From Microbacterium nymphoidis (GTDB lineage: Bacteria > Actinomycetota > Actinomycetes > Actinomycetales > Microbacteriaceae), in contig NZ_JAJNOD010000001.1 of NCBI RefSeq assembly GCF_021044885.1, positions 1,550,001-1,614,000 on the forward strand: a DNA stretch of 64,000 nucleotides, in the 5' to 3' direction. Positions 1-8,933 of this stretch are shown in pieces. The notes below the pieces were generated by a model. The model saw only the letters and a program-made list of their open reading frames with translations. It was not told where the DNA came from and ran no database searches. The translations under genes were made by a program, and so were the position numbers. Each line of letters begins with the position of its first letter. The first letter of the stretch is position 1.

Positions 1-633
1 CTCGAAAAGATCATCCACGAGCCGCGTCATGCTGAGCGTCTGCGCTCCGACGCTCTGCGCGAGGGCGCGAACATCCTCGTGCGGGCTGAGCTCCGCGGCT
101 TCGGCCACCACCTGGAGACCGGCCAGGGGTGTGCGCAGGTCGTGTGAGATCCACGCGAAGAACCGTCGGCGCGCGGAGTCGAGTTCCTCCAGTTCCGTGC
201 GAGCGTCGCGCACTCGCGCGGCAACCAGCGCTAGTTCCGCCTGCAGGCCGGCAAGCTCCGCCACACCGACCGCCTCGGCAAGCTCCGGCTGTTCCGCGGG
301 AACCTGGCGGATGTCGCGGGAAACCGAGGCGATCGAACGTCGCAACGATCGTGTCAGCACCCAGGCGAGCACGACGCTCAGCGCAGCCGCGATCGCGATG
401 ACCCAGATCAGCACGGTCAGATCGTGTTCCGACAAGTACATCTCCACCGAGATCGCGATGACCGATGCCACGGTGGCCACGACACCGGAGACACCGATCA
501 CGACGACTTGGATGAACAGGGGGCGACGTCGGAGCAGTCGCAACAACAGAAGCGCCATCAGCGCCACGACACCCGTGCAGACGAGACTCGTCAGGGCGAT
601 GACCGCCACGTCTGAGGGAGCGAGCACCATCAT
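1..633 (-). CDS. Sensor histidine kinase, N-terminal part (cut by window edge)
   Basis: The 211 visible residues carry three hydrophobic segments (about 9-31, 41-63 and 73-94), a short linker and a HisKA dimerisation helix with H-box FFAWISHDLRTPLAGL, the phospho-accepting His being near residue 164. The ATP-binding half lies beyond position 1. The start ATG (631-633) overlaps the stop of the upstream response regulator as ATGATG, so the two are translationally coupled. A membrane kinase that phosphorylates the OmpR-type partner is expected. The stimulus cannot be told from the sequence. Confidence 0.88.
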   Translation of the reverse strand, partial: MMVLAPSDVAVIALTSLVCTGVVALMALLLLRLLRRRPLFIQVVVIGVSGVVATVASVIAISVEMYLSEHDLTVLIWVIAIAAALSVVLAWVLTRSLRRSIASVSRDIRQVPAEQPELAEAVGVAELAGLQAELALVAARVRDARTELEELDSARRRFFAWISHDLRTPLAGLQVVAEAAELSPHEDVRALAQSVGAQTLSMTRLVDDLFE

Positions 634-1334
634 GATTCGATCCCGTCCGGTGAGAACTCGTAACCGGCGCCCCACACGGTCCGCAGGTGCCGAGGTGCTG
701 ACGGTTCGGCCTCGATCTTCTCTCTCAGCCGCCGCACGTGGACCGTGACCGTCGATGCATCACCGAACCCCCACCCCCACACCTCCTGCATGAGATGGTC
801 TCGCGAGTGCACTTCGTTCGGGTGCTCCATCAGGAACAGCATCAGCTCGTATTCGCGCCCGCTGAGGAGGACCTCCTCGCCCTGCAACCAGACCCGTCGA
901 CGGGCGGGATCGATCGCGAATGCTCCCGATCGGAACGTCGCCGGCTGCTCCGCCGCCGCGTGCGTGCGCCGAAGCTGCGCACGAATGCGGAGCGTCAACT
1001 CACGCAAGGAGAAGGGCTTCGTGACGTAGTCGTCGGCCCCCAGCTCGAGTCCCTCGACACGCGACTCGACATCGCTGAGTGCGGTCAGCATGATGATCGG
1101 CAGCTCGCCGCGCGAACGAGCGTCGCGCACGAGCTCGTCTCCGCTGCGCCCCGGGAGCATCCGGTCGACGACCATCAGATCCGGCAGCTCTCGCTCCAGC
1201 GCCGCCAGCGCGGCGATCCCGTTGTCGAACGAGGACACGGCGTATCCGGTCTCGGTGAGATATCGCACGACGGCACGTCGAACGGCGGCATCGTCCTCCA
1301 CAACCATCACTCGTTCGGCCGTGTCCATGACCAC
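630..1334 (-). CDS. OmpR/PhoB-family response regulator
   Basis: A 234-residue protein with a receiver domain (acidic pocket E13-D14-D15, phospho-acceptor D57 in VVDRMLPG, T84, K106 in TKPF) followed by a winged-helix DNA-binding domain (about 130-230, with TVTVHVRRLREKIE as recognition helix and WGAGYEF wing). It lies directly upstream of and overlaps the histidine kinase gene, forming a two-component pair. The divergent DM13 lipoprotein/DoxX genes begin about 135 bp away and are possible targets, but no direct repeats that would prove it were seen. Confidence 0.92.
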   Translation of the reverse strand: MVMDTAERVMVVEDDAAVRRAVVRYLTETGYAVSSFDNGIAALAALERELPDLMVVDRMLPGRSGDELVRDARSRGELPIIMLTALSDVESRVEGLELGADDYVTKPFSLRELTLRIRAQLRRTHAAAEQPATFRSGAFAIDPARRRVWLQGEEVLLSGREYELMLFLMEHPNEVHSRDHLMQEVWGWGFGDASTVTVHVRRLREKIEAEPSAPRHLRTVWGAGYEFSPDGIES

Positions 1335-1469
1335 GACGATAATCCGCCGACCGCGCGATCCGACCGTTCCTTACGGTCCTGAAAGAACTGCTCCGTGGGG
1401 TGCGACCGGTTCCTAGCGTTTTCCCGGGCATCACTCGAATGCCCGGGACACAGACGAATGGAGCATGTG

Positions 1470-1952
1470 ATGCGTACACGAATGGCACTGGGAACGGCGG
1501 CCGCGGCAATCGTCCTGGCGGCGGGTCTCAGCGGTTGCACGTCCATGGCGGATTCCGGATCGGGGATGTCCGCCTCCGAGCCGACGGCGATGAGCACGAT
1601 GTCCGCCTCTCAGCCGTCGGCGATGAGCACGACGGACGACGCGGTGACGATGATGAAGTCCGGGACCTTCATGGGCCTCAACGACAAGATGGTCAGCGGC
1701 ACGGTCACGATCGAGGACGGAAAGCTGACGCTGTCGGGATTCTCTTCGGACGAAGGCCCGGACCTGCACGTCTACCTCACCAACGGCACGGATGAGGCAG
1801 CGGTGACGGCGGGCATGATGATCGACAAGGTCGCGTTCGACAAGGCCGACCAGACGTTCGCACTCTCCGGCGTCGACCTCAGCAAGTACACCGACGTGGT
1901 GATCCACTGCGACAAGGCGAAGGCCGTCTTCGGGGCGGCAGCACTGTCGTGA
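1470..1952 (+). CDS. DM13-domain lipoprotein
   Basis: A 160-residue secreted lipoprotein. The signal peptide ends in the lipobox LSGC with lipidated Cys23. A Met/Ser/Thr-rich linker with repeated S-A-(S/Q)-(E/P)-(P/S)-A-M-S-T follows, then a DM13-type domain (about 65-160) with the conserved late Cys in VVIHCDKAK. DM13 domains are predicted extracellular redox or electron-transfer modules. The start at 1470 is chosen because GGAG lies 6 nt upstream and the signal peptide begins there; an upstream in-frame ATG at 1395 would add an unlikely leader. The gene overlaps the DoxX gene by GTGA, so the two are made together. Confidence 0.82.
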   Translation: MRTRMALGTAAAAIVLAAGLSGCTSMADSGSGMSASEPTAMSTMSASQPSAMSTTDDAVTMMKSGTFMGLNDKMVSGTVTIEDGKLTLSGFSSDEGPDLHVYLTNGTDEAAVTAGMMIDKVAFDKADQTFALSGVDLSKYTDVVIHCDKAKAVFGAAALS

Positions 1953-2449
1953 ACGTCCGACAGCTCAGCGGCCGCGCCGCGATGGTGATCGCCATCGCGG
2001 CGCGCGTCGCGGTCGGTGCGCTCTGGTTCGCGGAGGCGTTCGTGAAGTACCGGTCGGGTTTCGGCGCCGCAGACATCCTGCTCGTGGCGGACAGCACCCG
2101 CGGCAACTCGCGCACCCCGTGGTGGTACCCGCCCGTGGAGGCGATCATGCAGGGCGCACCCGCCCTCATGGGCATCGCGATCCCCCTCCTCGAACTGCTG
2201 CTCGGGGTGACCCTCCTGATCGGCTTCTTCCCCCGCTGGGTCGCCTTCCTCTCGATCGGCACGCTGATGCTCTATTGGGGTTCGGACCAGCTCATCAGCC
2301 AGTACCCGGTCATGGTGGTCCTCTCCGCGCTCATCCTCGCCCTCCCGGGTGCGGACCGGTGGAGCGTCGTCACCAGGCGGCGACGGTCGGAGCGCCGTGC
2401 CCGAGAAACCGATGTCGTCGGCGGAAGGCGCCGGGCCCAGGCAGAATGA
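1949..2449 (+). CDS. DoxX-family membrane protein
   Basis: A 166-residue protein with four hydrophobic segments and a basic C-terminal tail (TRRRRSERRARE). The early motif ALWFAEAFVKY and the amphipathic segment before TM2 fit the DoxX/DoxD (quinol oxidase-like) family. The GTG start at 1949 overlaps the stop of the DM13 lipoprotein by 4 nt. A membrane DoxX partner with a surface DM13 protein suggests a small extracytoplasmic redox unit, which is inference. Confidence 0.78.
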   Translation: MNVRQLSGRAAMVIAIAARVAVGALWFAEAFVKYRSGFGAADILLVADSTRGNSRTPWWYPPVEAIMQGAPALMGIAIPLLELLLGVTLLIGFFPRWVAFLSIGTLMLYWGSDQLISQYPVMVVLSALILALPGADRWSVVTRRRRSERRARETDVVGGRRRAQAE

Positions 2450-2513
2450 GGCTCAGGATCCCAACCCATCACGTCGACCACCGCGAACCGCACCACAACC
2501 CCCGCCCAGCGCT

Positions 2514-2546
2514 GACGGCGGGCGAGAGCATCCCCCGCCCGCCGTC
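2514..2546. terminator. Hairpin between convergent genes
   Basis: Perfect 11-bp arms (GACGGCGGGCG at 2514-2524 and CGCCCGCCGTC at 2536-2546) with an 11-nt loop lie between the DoxX gene (+) and the MFS exporter (-). It probably terminates both transcripts. Confidence 0.7.
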
Positions 2547-2553
2547 GAGTGAA

Positions 2554-3966
2554 TTAAACCGCGCCGACAGAGCTCTTCCCACGGAAGAAGATTCCCACGG
2601 CCCCCGCGCCGAGCAGCGCGATCGCCCCCGCGGCGATGAATGCAGCCGAGTACCCGGTGGTGAGGGCCACCGGGTCATCGAGTTCTCCCGCGCCAAATCC
2701 GGCAGCGATGGCCGACACCACGGCGAGCCCCAGCGCGGAGCCGACCTGGTAGCTGGTGTTGACGATTCCGGACGCGAGACCGCCGTCCTGCGGCGGAGCG
2801 GCGGAGATCGCGATCTGCAGTGACGGGATGAACGCCAGCGCCTGACCGAATGCCACCACGAGTGACGGACCGAACGCATCCACCCAGTAGTTCCCCTCCG
2901 GGCGGATGAACGCCATCCATCCGAGACCGGCGGCCAGGATGATCAAGCCCAGCACGATCGGGACCTTCGGGCCGAGGGCGGACATGATACGCGGTGCGAG
3001 CACGATCATGCCGATCATGATCAGCACGGTCATGGGCAGCAGGGCCGCTCCGGCAGGGAACGCCGAGAAGCCGAGCACCTGCTGCAGGTACAGGTTGAGG
3101 AAGAACCACATCGGGATCCAGGCGGCACCCAGCATCACCTGGGCGAGGTTGGCCGCCCCGAGGTTAGTCGCGCGGAAGATCGACAGGCGCATGAGAGGTT
3201 CGCGACGAGAGCGCTGCACGAGGACGAACACGACGAGCAGCGCGATGCCGCCGCCGACGGCGATCCAGGTCTCGGCCGAGCCCCAGCCCGCCACCTCGGC
3301 GCGAACGATGCCGTAGACCAGGGCTGCGAGACCGAGGGTGACAGTCAGCGCGCCCATCACATCGACGGATCCGCGAGCGCCCAGCCTGCCACCCGGCAGC
3401 GCCTTCCACATCACCAGCAACACAAGGATCGCGATCGGCACATTGATGAAGAACACCCACGGCCACGACGCGAACTCGGTGATCACCCCGCCGAGGAAGA
3501 CTCCGGCGGTACCGCCCGCCGGAGCCGCCGCACCATAGAAGGCCATCGCCTTCGTGAGTTCTTTTGGATTGGAGCCGAAGAGCATCATCAGGAGCGTCAG
3601 TGCCGCGGGGGCGATGAGCGCGGAGCCCATCCCCTGCAGCACCCGCCCGATGAGCTCCACGGTGACGTCACCGGCGAATCCCGCGACCAGCGAGCCGGCT
3701 CCGAGAACCACCCAGCCGATGGCGAACATGCGACGAGGGCCGTAGAGATCCGAGAGGCGGCCGCCGAGCAGCAGCAGTCCGCCGAGCGCGATCACATAGG
3801 CGTTGAAGACCCACGACAGGGTGTGCGGCGTAAAACCGAGATCGGCCTGCATGCGCGGCAACGCCACGCCGATGATGGATGAGTCCATGATCACCATGAA
3901 CTGGGCGAGGGCGATGAGGGCGAGCCCCCACCACCGCGCAGTACTTGTTGAGGATGACGTGGTCAC
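2554..3966 (-). CDS. MFS drug/solute exporter, DHA2 (14-TM) type
   Basis: A 470-residue integral membrane protein with about 14 hydrophobic segments. It has the DHA2 TM1 motif (DSSIIGVALP), the loop 2-3 motif GGRLSDLYGPRR, and the motif-C-like stretch in TM5 (GAAAPAGGTAGVFLGGV). It should export a small molecule in exchange for protons. The start is GTG at 3966 with GGAG about 6 nt upstream. A CsoR-like operator 40 bp upstream, identical in its core to the one in front of copZ, implies copper- or thiol-responsive control, which is unusual for a DHA2 exporter. A strong terminator separates it from the copper genes upstream, so it has its own promoter. Confidence 0.9.
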   Translation of the reverse strand: MTTSSSTSTARWWGLALIALAQFMVIMDSSIIGVALPRMQADLGFTPHTLSWVFNAYVIALGGLLLLGGRLSDLYGPRRMFAIGWVVLGAGSLVAGFAGDVTVELIGRVLQGMGSALIAPAALTLLMMLFGSNPKELTKAMAFYGAAAPAGGTAGVFLGGVITEFASWPWVFFINVPIAILVLLVMWKALPGGRLGARGSVDVMGALTVTLGLAALVYGIVRAEVAGWGSAETWIAVGGGIALLVVFVLVQRSRREPLMRLSIFRATNLGAANLAQVMLGAAWIPMWFFLNLYLQQVLGFSAFPAGAALLPMTVLIMIGMIVLAPRIMSALGPKVPIVLGLIILAAGLGWMAFIRPEGNYWVDAFGPSLVVAFGQALAFIPSLQIAISAAPPQDGGLASGIVNTSYQVGSALGLAVVSAIAAGFGAGELDDPVALTTGYSAAFIAAGAIALLGAGAVGIFFRGKSSVGAV

Positions 3967-4005
3967 CGGTGCTCCGTTCGATCGAGATTGACTTCGCTTC
4001 GTTCA

Positions 4006-4026
4006 ATACCCTAGGGGGGTATGGTA
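4006..4026. promoter_or_regulatory. CsoR-like operator upstream of the MFS exporter
   Basis: The core TACCCTAGGGGGGTA (4007-4021), followed by TGGTA, matches the G-tract pseudo-palindrome of CsoR-family operators such as that of Bacillus copZA. The same 15-mer occurs at 7934-7948 before copZ. The site lies 40 bp upstream of the MFS start codon, at the expected promoter position. No csoR gene is in the window. Confidence 0.75.
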
Positions 4027-4093
4027 TTCCCACGCAACCCGGTCCTGCCGCGACCTCGTCGCGTCGGCTCGACCGCGGCGCCCCGCACACCGG

Positions 4094-4143
4094 AACGCAC
4101 GAGACCCCTGCCCGGAAGGAACCGGACAGGGGTCTCGTGCGTT
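4094..4143. terminator. Strong hairpin terminator downstream of the copper operon
   Basis: Arms of 22 bp with one mismatch (4094-4115 and 4122-4143, built on GCACGAGACCCCTG) close over a 6-nt loop AAGGAA. It sits just after the YHS-protein stop and before the CsoR-like site of the MFS gene, separating two transcription units. Confidence 0.85.
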
Positions 4144-4152
4144 GTGTGAGCG

Positions 4153-4407
4153 TTACGCGACCGCCGCGTAGCGCGCGGGATCGGCGTCGAAGCGCGGGGC
4201 ACAACCGGCGCAACAGAAGTAGTACCGCGTGCCGTCGTAGTCGCGGAACAGGCCGGCCGCTTCCGCTTGCGCGCGGACGACGGTGCCGCCCATCACCGGA
4301 CACTCGACGTGGTCACCGGAGGTCGCCAGCAGATCGACGCGCCCGTCGGCGGAGACGGTGGCGTGAGCGGGCATGCTGCAGCAGGAGGCTGCGGACGAGT
4401 CGGACAT
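4153..4407 (-). CDS. Small YHS/TRASH-like cysteine-rich protein
   Basis: An 84-residue protein. The C-terminal half has the pattern HVECPVMGG-x-VV ... YYFCCAGCAPRFDADPARY, as in YHS and TRASH-type metal-binding domains, with additional N-terminal Cys (SCCSMP). Such domains bind heavy metals and are often encoded with CopA ATPases. It is the last gene of the copper operon, 25 nt after copA. A role as copper chaperone or sensor is inferred; an enzymatic function is unlikely at this size. Confidence 0.8.
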   Translation of the reverse strand: MSDSSAASCCSMPAHATVSADGRVDLLATSGDHVECPVMGGTVVRAQAEAAGLFRDYDGTRYYFCCAGCAPRFDADPARYAAVA

Positions 4408-4432
4408 GGGGTTCCTTTCGCAGAGATGGGGT

Positions 4433-6694
4433 TCAGGGGGCGGTGGTCGCTCGACTCCGGAAGGACCGGAGACGGAGACTGTTGCCGACGACGAACACGC
4501 TGGAGAACGCCATGGCGGCTCCGGCGAGCATCGGGTTCAGCAGGCCGAGGGCGGCGAGGGGGATGGCCGCGACGTTGTACGCGAACGCCCAGAACAGGTT
4601 GCCCTTGATCGTGCCGAGCGTGCGCCGCGACAACCGGATGGCATCGGCGGCGCTGCGCAGGTCGCCACGCACGAGGGTGATGTCGGAGGCCTCGATGGCG
4701 ACATCGGCTCCCGTCCCCATCGCGAGGCCGAGGTCAGCCTGCGCGAGCGCTGCGGCGTCGTTGACACCGTCGCCCACCATGGCCACGACTTTGCCCTCCT
4801 TCTGGAGGCGGGTGATGACGTCGACCTTGTCCTGCGGCAGCACTTCGGCGATCACCTCGGTGATGCCCACTTCCGCCGCGATCTGCGCGGCCACGGCCGC
4901 GTTGTCGCCAGTGAGGAGCACGGGGGTCAGCCCGAGTTCACGGAACTGCGCAATGGCCTCGGCGCTGGTGGGCTTGAGGGTGTCGGCGATCACGAGCACG
5001 CCGCGGGCCTCCCCGTCCCACCCCACCGCGATCGCCGTCTTGCCCTGTCTTTCGGCAATCTCCTTCGCCGCGGCGAGGTCTGCGGAGAGGTACTGGGCCC
5101 AGTCGGCGAGCAGGGAGGTCCGGCCGACGATCACCGCGTGACCATCGACGATGCCCTGCACGCCCGTGCCCTCCAGGTTCTGAAACCCCTCCACGATGGG
5201 GAGCGTGCCGAGCTCCTGCCTGGCCGCCTTCGCGACGGCCTGCGCGATCGGATGCTCGGAGGCGTCCTCCACCGCTCCCGCGAGCCTCAGCAGTTCGGCG
5301 CGCTCGACGCCCTCCTCCAGGAGCACATCGGTGAGGGTCATGCGGCCGGTGGTCACGGTGCCCGTCTTGTCGAGCACGATCGTGTCGACCTTCCGCGTGG
5401 ATTCGAGCACCTCCGGACCCTTGATGAGGATGCCCAGCTGCGCACCGCGCCCGGTGCCGACGAGCAGCGCCGTGGGGGTGGCGAGGCCGAGGGCGCAGGG
5501 GCACGCGATGATCAGCACCGCGACCGCGGCCGTGAACGCCGCCGACACCGGGAATCCCGCGCCAAGCCAGGCCGCCAGCGTGCCGACTGCGATCGCGATC
5601 ACGATCGGTACGAAGATGCCCGACACCCGATCAGCGAGGCGCTGGACCTCAGCTTTTCCGGACTGCGCATCCTCGACGAGTCGCGCCATCTGCGAGAGCT
5701 GCGTGTCGGATCCGACCCGCGTGGCTCGCACCACGAGACGGCCACCCGCGTTCACGGTGGCTCCCGTGACCTCATCGCCTTCCGCGACCTCCACCGGCAC
5801 CGATTCCCCGGTGAGCATGGAGGCATCCACGGCAGAGCTGCCCGACACGATCACGCCGTCGGTGGCGATCTTCTCCCCCGGCCGCACGACGAATTCGTCG
5901 CCGACAGTGAGGTCGGTCGTGGGGATGCGGGTCTCCACCCCGCCACGGATGACCGCCACGTCCTTCGCACCGAGCTCGAGCAGCGCTCGAAGGGCGGCAC
6001 CCGCCCGCCGCTTGGACCGCTTCTCGAAGTAGCGGCCCGCGAGGATGAACATGGTGACGCCGGCGCCGACCTCCAGATAGATATTCGCGGCGCCATCGCT
6101 CGGCGCGACGGTCAGCTCGAACGGGTGCGTCATCCCGGCGACACCGGCCGTCCCGAAGAACAGCGCGTACAGCGACCAGAGCAACGCCGACAGCGTTCCC
6201 ATCGAGATCAACGTGTCCATCGTGGCGGCGCCGTGACGCAGATTGATCCACGCGGCCTTGTGGAACGGCCACGCCGCCCAGATGATGACCGGTCCCGCGA
6301 GCGCGAGCGACAGCCACTGCCAGTACGTGAACTGGAGCACCGGGATCATCGCCATCGCGATGACCGGCACCGTGAGCACGATCGAGCCGATCAGCCGGTG
6401 ACGCAGGGAGGTGAGTTCCGCATCCGGGGCTTCCGCGTCATTCACGGGGTCATCGCCGCGCGGCGGGGCCGGAAGGACGGCGGTGTAGCCGGTCTTCTCG
6501 ACCTCCGCGATCAGCAGGGCGGGGTCGTACCCCGCGGGCGCGGTGACCTTCGCCTTCTCGGTGGCGTAGTTCACCGTGGCGCTGACACCGTCGAGCTTGT
6601 TCAGCTTCTTCTCGATGCGCATCGCGCACGAAGCGCAGGTCATGCCGCCGATCTCCAGCTCGACGCTGGACCCGGCCTGCTGCAGATCCGTCAT
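4433..6694 (-). CDS. copA: Copper-exporting P1B-type ATPase
   Basis: A 753-residue Cu(I)-transporting ATPase. In order it has one N-terminal HMA domain with GMTCASC (C20, C23), two class-specific helices, the actuator TGES (about 294), the transmembrane metal site CPC (about 398), the phosphorylation motif DKTGT (about 441), the P1B marker HP in SEHPIAQA, the hinge GDGVND (about 641), and the C-terminal TM motifs YN and MAFSS of the Cu(I) subgroup. It pumps Cu(I) out of the cytoplasm. It sits between a secreted His-rich protein and a YHS-domain protein, and copZ is first in the same run of genes. Confidence 0.95.
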   Translation of the reverse strand: MTDLQQAGSSVELEIGGMTCASCAMRIEKKLNKLDGVSATVNYATEKAKVTAPAGYDPALLIAEVEKTGYTAVLPAPPRGDDPVNDAEAPDAELTSLRHRLIGSIVLTVPVIAMAMIPVLQFTYWQWLSLALAGPVIIWAAWPFHKAAWINLRHGAATMDTLISMGTLSALLWSLYALFFGTAGVAGMTHPFELTVAPSDGAANIYLEVGAGVTMFILAGRYFEKRSKRRAGAALRALLELGAKDVAVIRGGVETRIPTTDLTVGDEFVVRPGEKIATDGVIVSGSSAVDASMLTGESVPVEVAEGDEVTGATVNAGGRLVVRATRVGSDTQLSQMARLVEDAQSGKAEVQRLADRVSGIFVPIVIAIAVGTLAAWLGAGFPVSAAFTAAVAVLIIACPCALGLATPTALLVGTGRGAQLGILIKGPEVLESTRKVDTIVLDKTGTVTTGRMTLTDVLLEEGVERAELLRLAGAVEDASEHPIAQAVAKAARQELGTLPIVEGFQNLEGTGVQGIVDGHAVIVGRTSLLADWAQYLSADLAAAKEIAERQGKTAIAVGWDGEARGVLVIADTLKPTSAEAIAQFRELGLTPVLLTGDNAAVAAQIAAEVGITEVIAEVLPQDKVDVITRLQKEGKVVAMVGDGVNDAAALAQADLGLAMGTGADVAIEASDITLVRGDLRSAADAIRLSRRTLGTIKGNLFWAFAYNVAAIPLAALGLLNPMLAGAAMAFSSVFVVGNSLRLRSFRSRATTAP

Positions 6695-6730
6695 GACTCC
6701 TTCTCCTCGTACGTGCCGCCGATGATCCGA

Positions 6731-7663
6731 TCAGTGACCGCCATGGCCGGCATCCGTGCTCGTGTCCGTGGTACCGGCGACCGCGTCCATCACGAGCTCG
6801 GCCGTGTGGACCGTTCCCGCCACCTGGAAGTCCAGGTAGAGGAGGTAGCGGCCGGCGGTGGGAGCCTGCGCGGTGAAACTCACCGTGGGCCCCGAGGTCT
6901 CGCCCGGCGCGGGCTCCTCCCCGTGCGCATGGACGTGCAAGTACGCGAGATCGCCGTCCCGCAACGCCACAAGGTGGCCGAACGCGCCGAGGTAGGGCTC
7001 CAGCTCGGTGACGGGTGCGCCGTTGCGGGTGATGTCGATGGTGAGGTCGCTCGCCGCCCCCGCGACGAGTTCACCGCTGACAGAGACGTCGATGCCGTCG
7101 ACCCGCGTGTCGGTGACGACGCTCGTGCGGGGCTCCGGGGTGAGCTCGCCGCCGGCGGTCACGAAACGCGACAGCGTCACGCTGGTGCCTCCGCTCGTGA
7201 AGTCTGCGTACACGCGATAGGTGCCGGCGCGCTCCCACGTCCAGGGCAGCGACCACGTGCCGGTCGTCGCGTCCAGGATCGGATGCACGTGGCGATAGCC
7301 GGCACCGTCACTGCGGACGACGATGAGGTGCAGGTCCTTGCCGTGCGCACGCTCGTATTCGGTGACCGCCGTTCCGTCACGATCCACGATGGCAAAGGAG
7401 AGCGTGCCCTCCTCGCCGACGGTGAGGGGAGCCTGGATCTCGCTGAGAGTGAAGCCGGCCTGGGCGATGGACGTGCCGTTCACATCTGCCTCCTGTGTGG
7501 TGCTGGCGGAAGGGTCGGGGGTATGGGTGGCGCCGTAGGCGGCGCTGTGCTGCCAGGCGGCGACGGTTGCATCGGGCACCAGGACTCCCCCGGCGGCGAA
7601 TGCGACGCCGAACACCGCGAGGAGACCGGCGCCGTACAGCCCGAGGCGCGCGGGGGTGTTCAT
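6731..7663 (-). CDS. Secreted/anchored His-rich protein of the copper operon
   Basis: A 310-residue protein with an N-terminal signal/anchor helix (about 7-29) and an extracytoplasmic region containing two related beta-rich segments. Each has a matching metal-ligand-like motif: HLIVVRSDGAGYRHVHP and, later, HLVALRDGDLAYLHVHAHG. The tail ends DAGHGGH. The His pattern suggests outside-surface copper binding. It is often seen with actinobacterial copA but has no settled function. Its start overlaps the copZ stop (TGATG), and copA follows after 36 nt, so one operon is expected. Confidence 0.75.
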   Translation of the reverse strand: MNTPARLGLYGAGLLAVFGVAFAAGGVLVPDATVAAWQHSAAYGATHTPDPSASTTQEADVNGTSIAQAGFTLSEIQAPLTVGEEGTLSFAIVDRDGTAVTEYERAHGKDLHLIVVRSDGAGYRHVHPILDATTGTWSLPWTWERAGTYRVYADFTSGGTSVTLSRFVTAGGELTPEPRTSVVTDTRVDGIDVSVSGELVAGAASDLTIDITRNGAPVTELEPYLGAFGHLVALRDGDLAYLHVHAHGEEPAPGETSGPTVSFTAQAPTAGRYLLYLDFQVAGTVHTAELVMDAVAGTTDTSTDAGHGGH

Positions 7664-7875
7664 CAGATGCGCACCGCCTCGTACCCCGCCTCGTCGACGG
7701 CGGCGAGGATCACGGCGTCATCGAGCGGCGTGGCACTCGACACGACGAGCTTGCCCGTCTGGGCGCTCACGTCGATGTCGTCGACGCCGGGGATCCGAGC
7801 GACCTCGGACCGGATCGCCATCTCGCAGTGCCCGCAGGTCATGCCGGTCACCTGGAACTCGCTCGTGGTGGTCAT
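7663..7875 (-). CDS. copZ: Copper chaperone, HMA domain
   Basis: A 70-residue single-domain HMA protein with the metal motif GMTCGHC. It carries Cu(I) in the cytoplasm to CopA and to CsoR-type regulators. The ATG at 7875 is chosen because GAAGGAGAACGAG precedes it and the family begins at this point; an upstream in-frame start (7932) lies in the operator. It is first in the operon copZ-secreted protein-copA-YHS protein. Its promoter region holds the second CsoR-like site. Confidence 0.93.
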   Translation of the reverse strand: MTTTSEFQVTGMTCGHCEMAIRSEVARIPGVDDIDVSAQTGKLVVSSATPLDDAVILAAVDEAGYEAVRI

Positions 7876-7930
7876 CTCGTTCTCCTTCATCTGCGTAGCC
7901 GTACCCCACCGGGGTACCTCTCGGTCAACC

Positions 7931-7950
7931 ATATACCCTAGGGGGGTATT
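7931..7950. promoter_or_regulatory. CsoR-like operator upstream of copZ
   Basis: The 15-mer TACCCTAGGGGGGTA (7934-7948) is identical to that at 4007-4021 and fits the CsoR-family operator style. It lies about 56 bp upstream of the copZ start, consistent with copper-relieved repression of the operon. Confidence 0.8.
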
Positions 7951-7991
7951 CGCTCAACCGTCGAGGATCACCGAATCACTCCGCCGCGAGG

Positions 7992-8768
7992 TCAGACCAC
8001 CGTCACCAGTTCGGCGAAGTCCTCGGTGTAGCCGAGAACCAGGAACGTCGACGATCGCAGGAGTTCCGCCAGCTCGCCCCAGGCCGGGGACTCCGGCTGT
8101 CCATACAGGTGCTGGAGGTCGGCGATCAGGGCGTCGACGTTGAGCGCCGGCGCATCCACGGGCCGGTGGAAGGCGAGGGTGCGCGCCCCGATCGCCCAGG
8201 GTTCGTAGCCGTGGCGCTCATGCAGGCGCCGTGTCACGGCGAGGCTCTGAAACGGTGTCCAGTCGCCGCTGAAGTATCCGTTGGGAACGTCGGCCAGCGG
8301 GCCGTCGACGCTCGCCTCCGGCACCCGCTGCACGACGTGCGCCGCCTCCAGCAGCGGGGACGGGTCGCGATGGAGCGACACCAGCGCGTCAATGTCACCC
8401 GCGTCGGTCGCGAACCCCTCCGGGATGCTCGCCCACGCCGCCTCAGGGTCGGACCCCCGCAACGCCGACAGCACGGCGGCGAACAGCTCCGCCTCATACT
8501 GGTCGACCGCCGCGGCGGAATCGTCCTCCGGATATGTCACTCCGGTATCGAGGTCATGCCCATTGATGGCGTGACCGCTGGTGTAGAGGCACTGATCCGC
8601 ATCATCGAGAAGGGCGAAAGTCCGGCCCTGCTGCCCTTCACCGATCCGCACGACCGCGGCAAGGAGCTCCGTCAGCGATGCGGGTTGCGTGATGATCGCC
8701 ACGCTGTAGCGGTCGATGCCACCCTGGCGAGGGTCGGGAAGGTCGATGGTGCCGGGTGCGGAGGACAT
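7992..8768 (-). CDS. Protein of unknown function
   Basis: A 258-residue soluble, acidic protein with no signal peptide or membrane helix, not assigned to a family here. Visible features are a central region rich in Asp/Glu and Trp (SALRGSDPEAAWASIPEGF) and a hydrophobic C-terminus (STFLVLGYTEDFAELVTVV). The start is supported by a leaderless-type -10 box TAGGAT (complement of 8775-8780) exactly 6 nt before the ATG. It is monocistronic, and its upstream region is occupied by a nested palindromic repeat. Confidence 0.7.
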   Translation of the reverse strand: MSSAPGTIDLPDPRQGGIDRYSVAIITQPASLTELLAAVVRIGEGQQGRTFALLDDADQCLYTSGHAINGHDLDTGVTYPEDDSAAAVDQYEAELFAAVLSALRGSDPEAAWASIPEGFATDAGDIDALVSLHRDPSPLLEAAHVVQRVPEASVDGPLADVPNGYFSGDWTPFQSLAVTRRLHERHGYEPWAIGARTLAFHRPVDAPALNVDALIADLQHLYGQPESPAWGELAELLRSSTFLVLGYTEDFAELVTVV

Positions 8769-8798
8769 GCGTGCATCCTACGGACGTCGCCGAATCCG

Positions 8799-8870
8799 CC
8801 GCGAGACTTCCACCGTGGGCGACAACCGCCGGGTTGCGCCGGTTCTCGCCCGCAGACGGAAGTCTCGCGG
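8799..8870. repeat. Nested palindromic intergenic repeat, copy 1
   Basis: An outer perfect 13-bp inverted repeat (CCGCGAGACTTCC at 8799-8811 and GGAAGTCTCGCGG at 8858-8870) encloses an inner stem (GGCGACAACCG at 8818-8828 with CGGTTCTCGCC at 8840-8850, one mismatch). The same architecture and largely the same sequence recur at 59088-59164, so this is a dispersed REP-like element, not a simple terminator. It lies between divergent genes. Confidence 0.85.
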
Positions 8871-8933
8871 TCAGGCGACACGGGCGCGCGGTCCCGGCCA
8901 TAATGCGATGACAGACTGTGGAGGATGCACTCG

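Noticed and set aside
4373..8143. A 1256-codon open frame on the plus strand opposite the copper operon
   Set aside because: It is antisense to copA and neighbours, has Arg/Gly/His-rich composition of a shadow frame and no family features.
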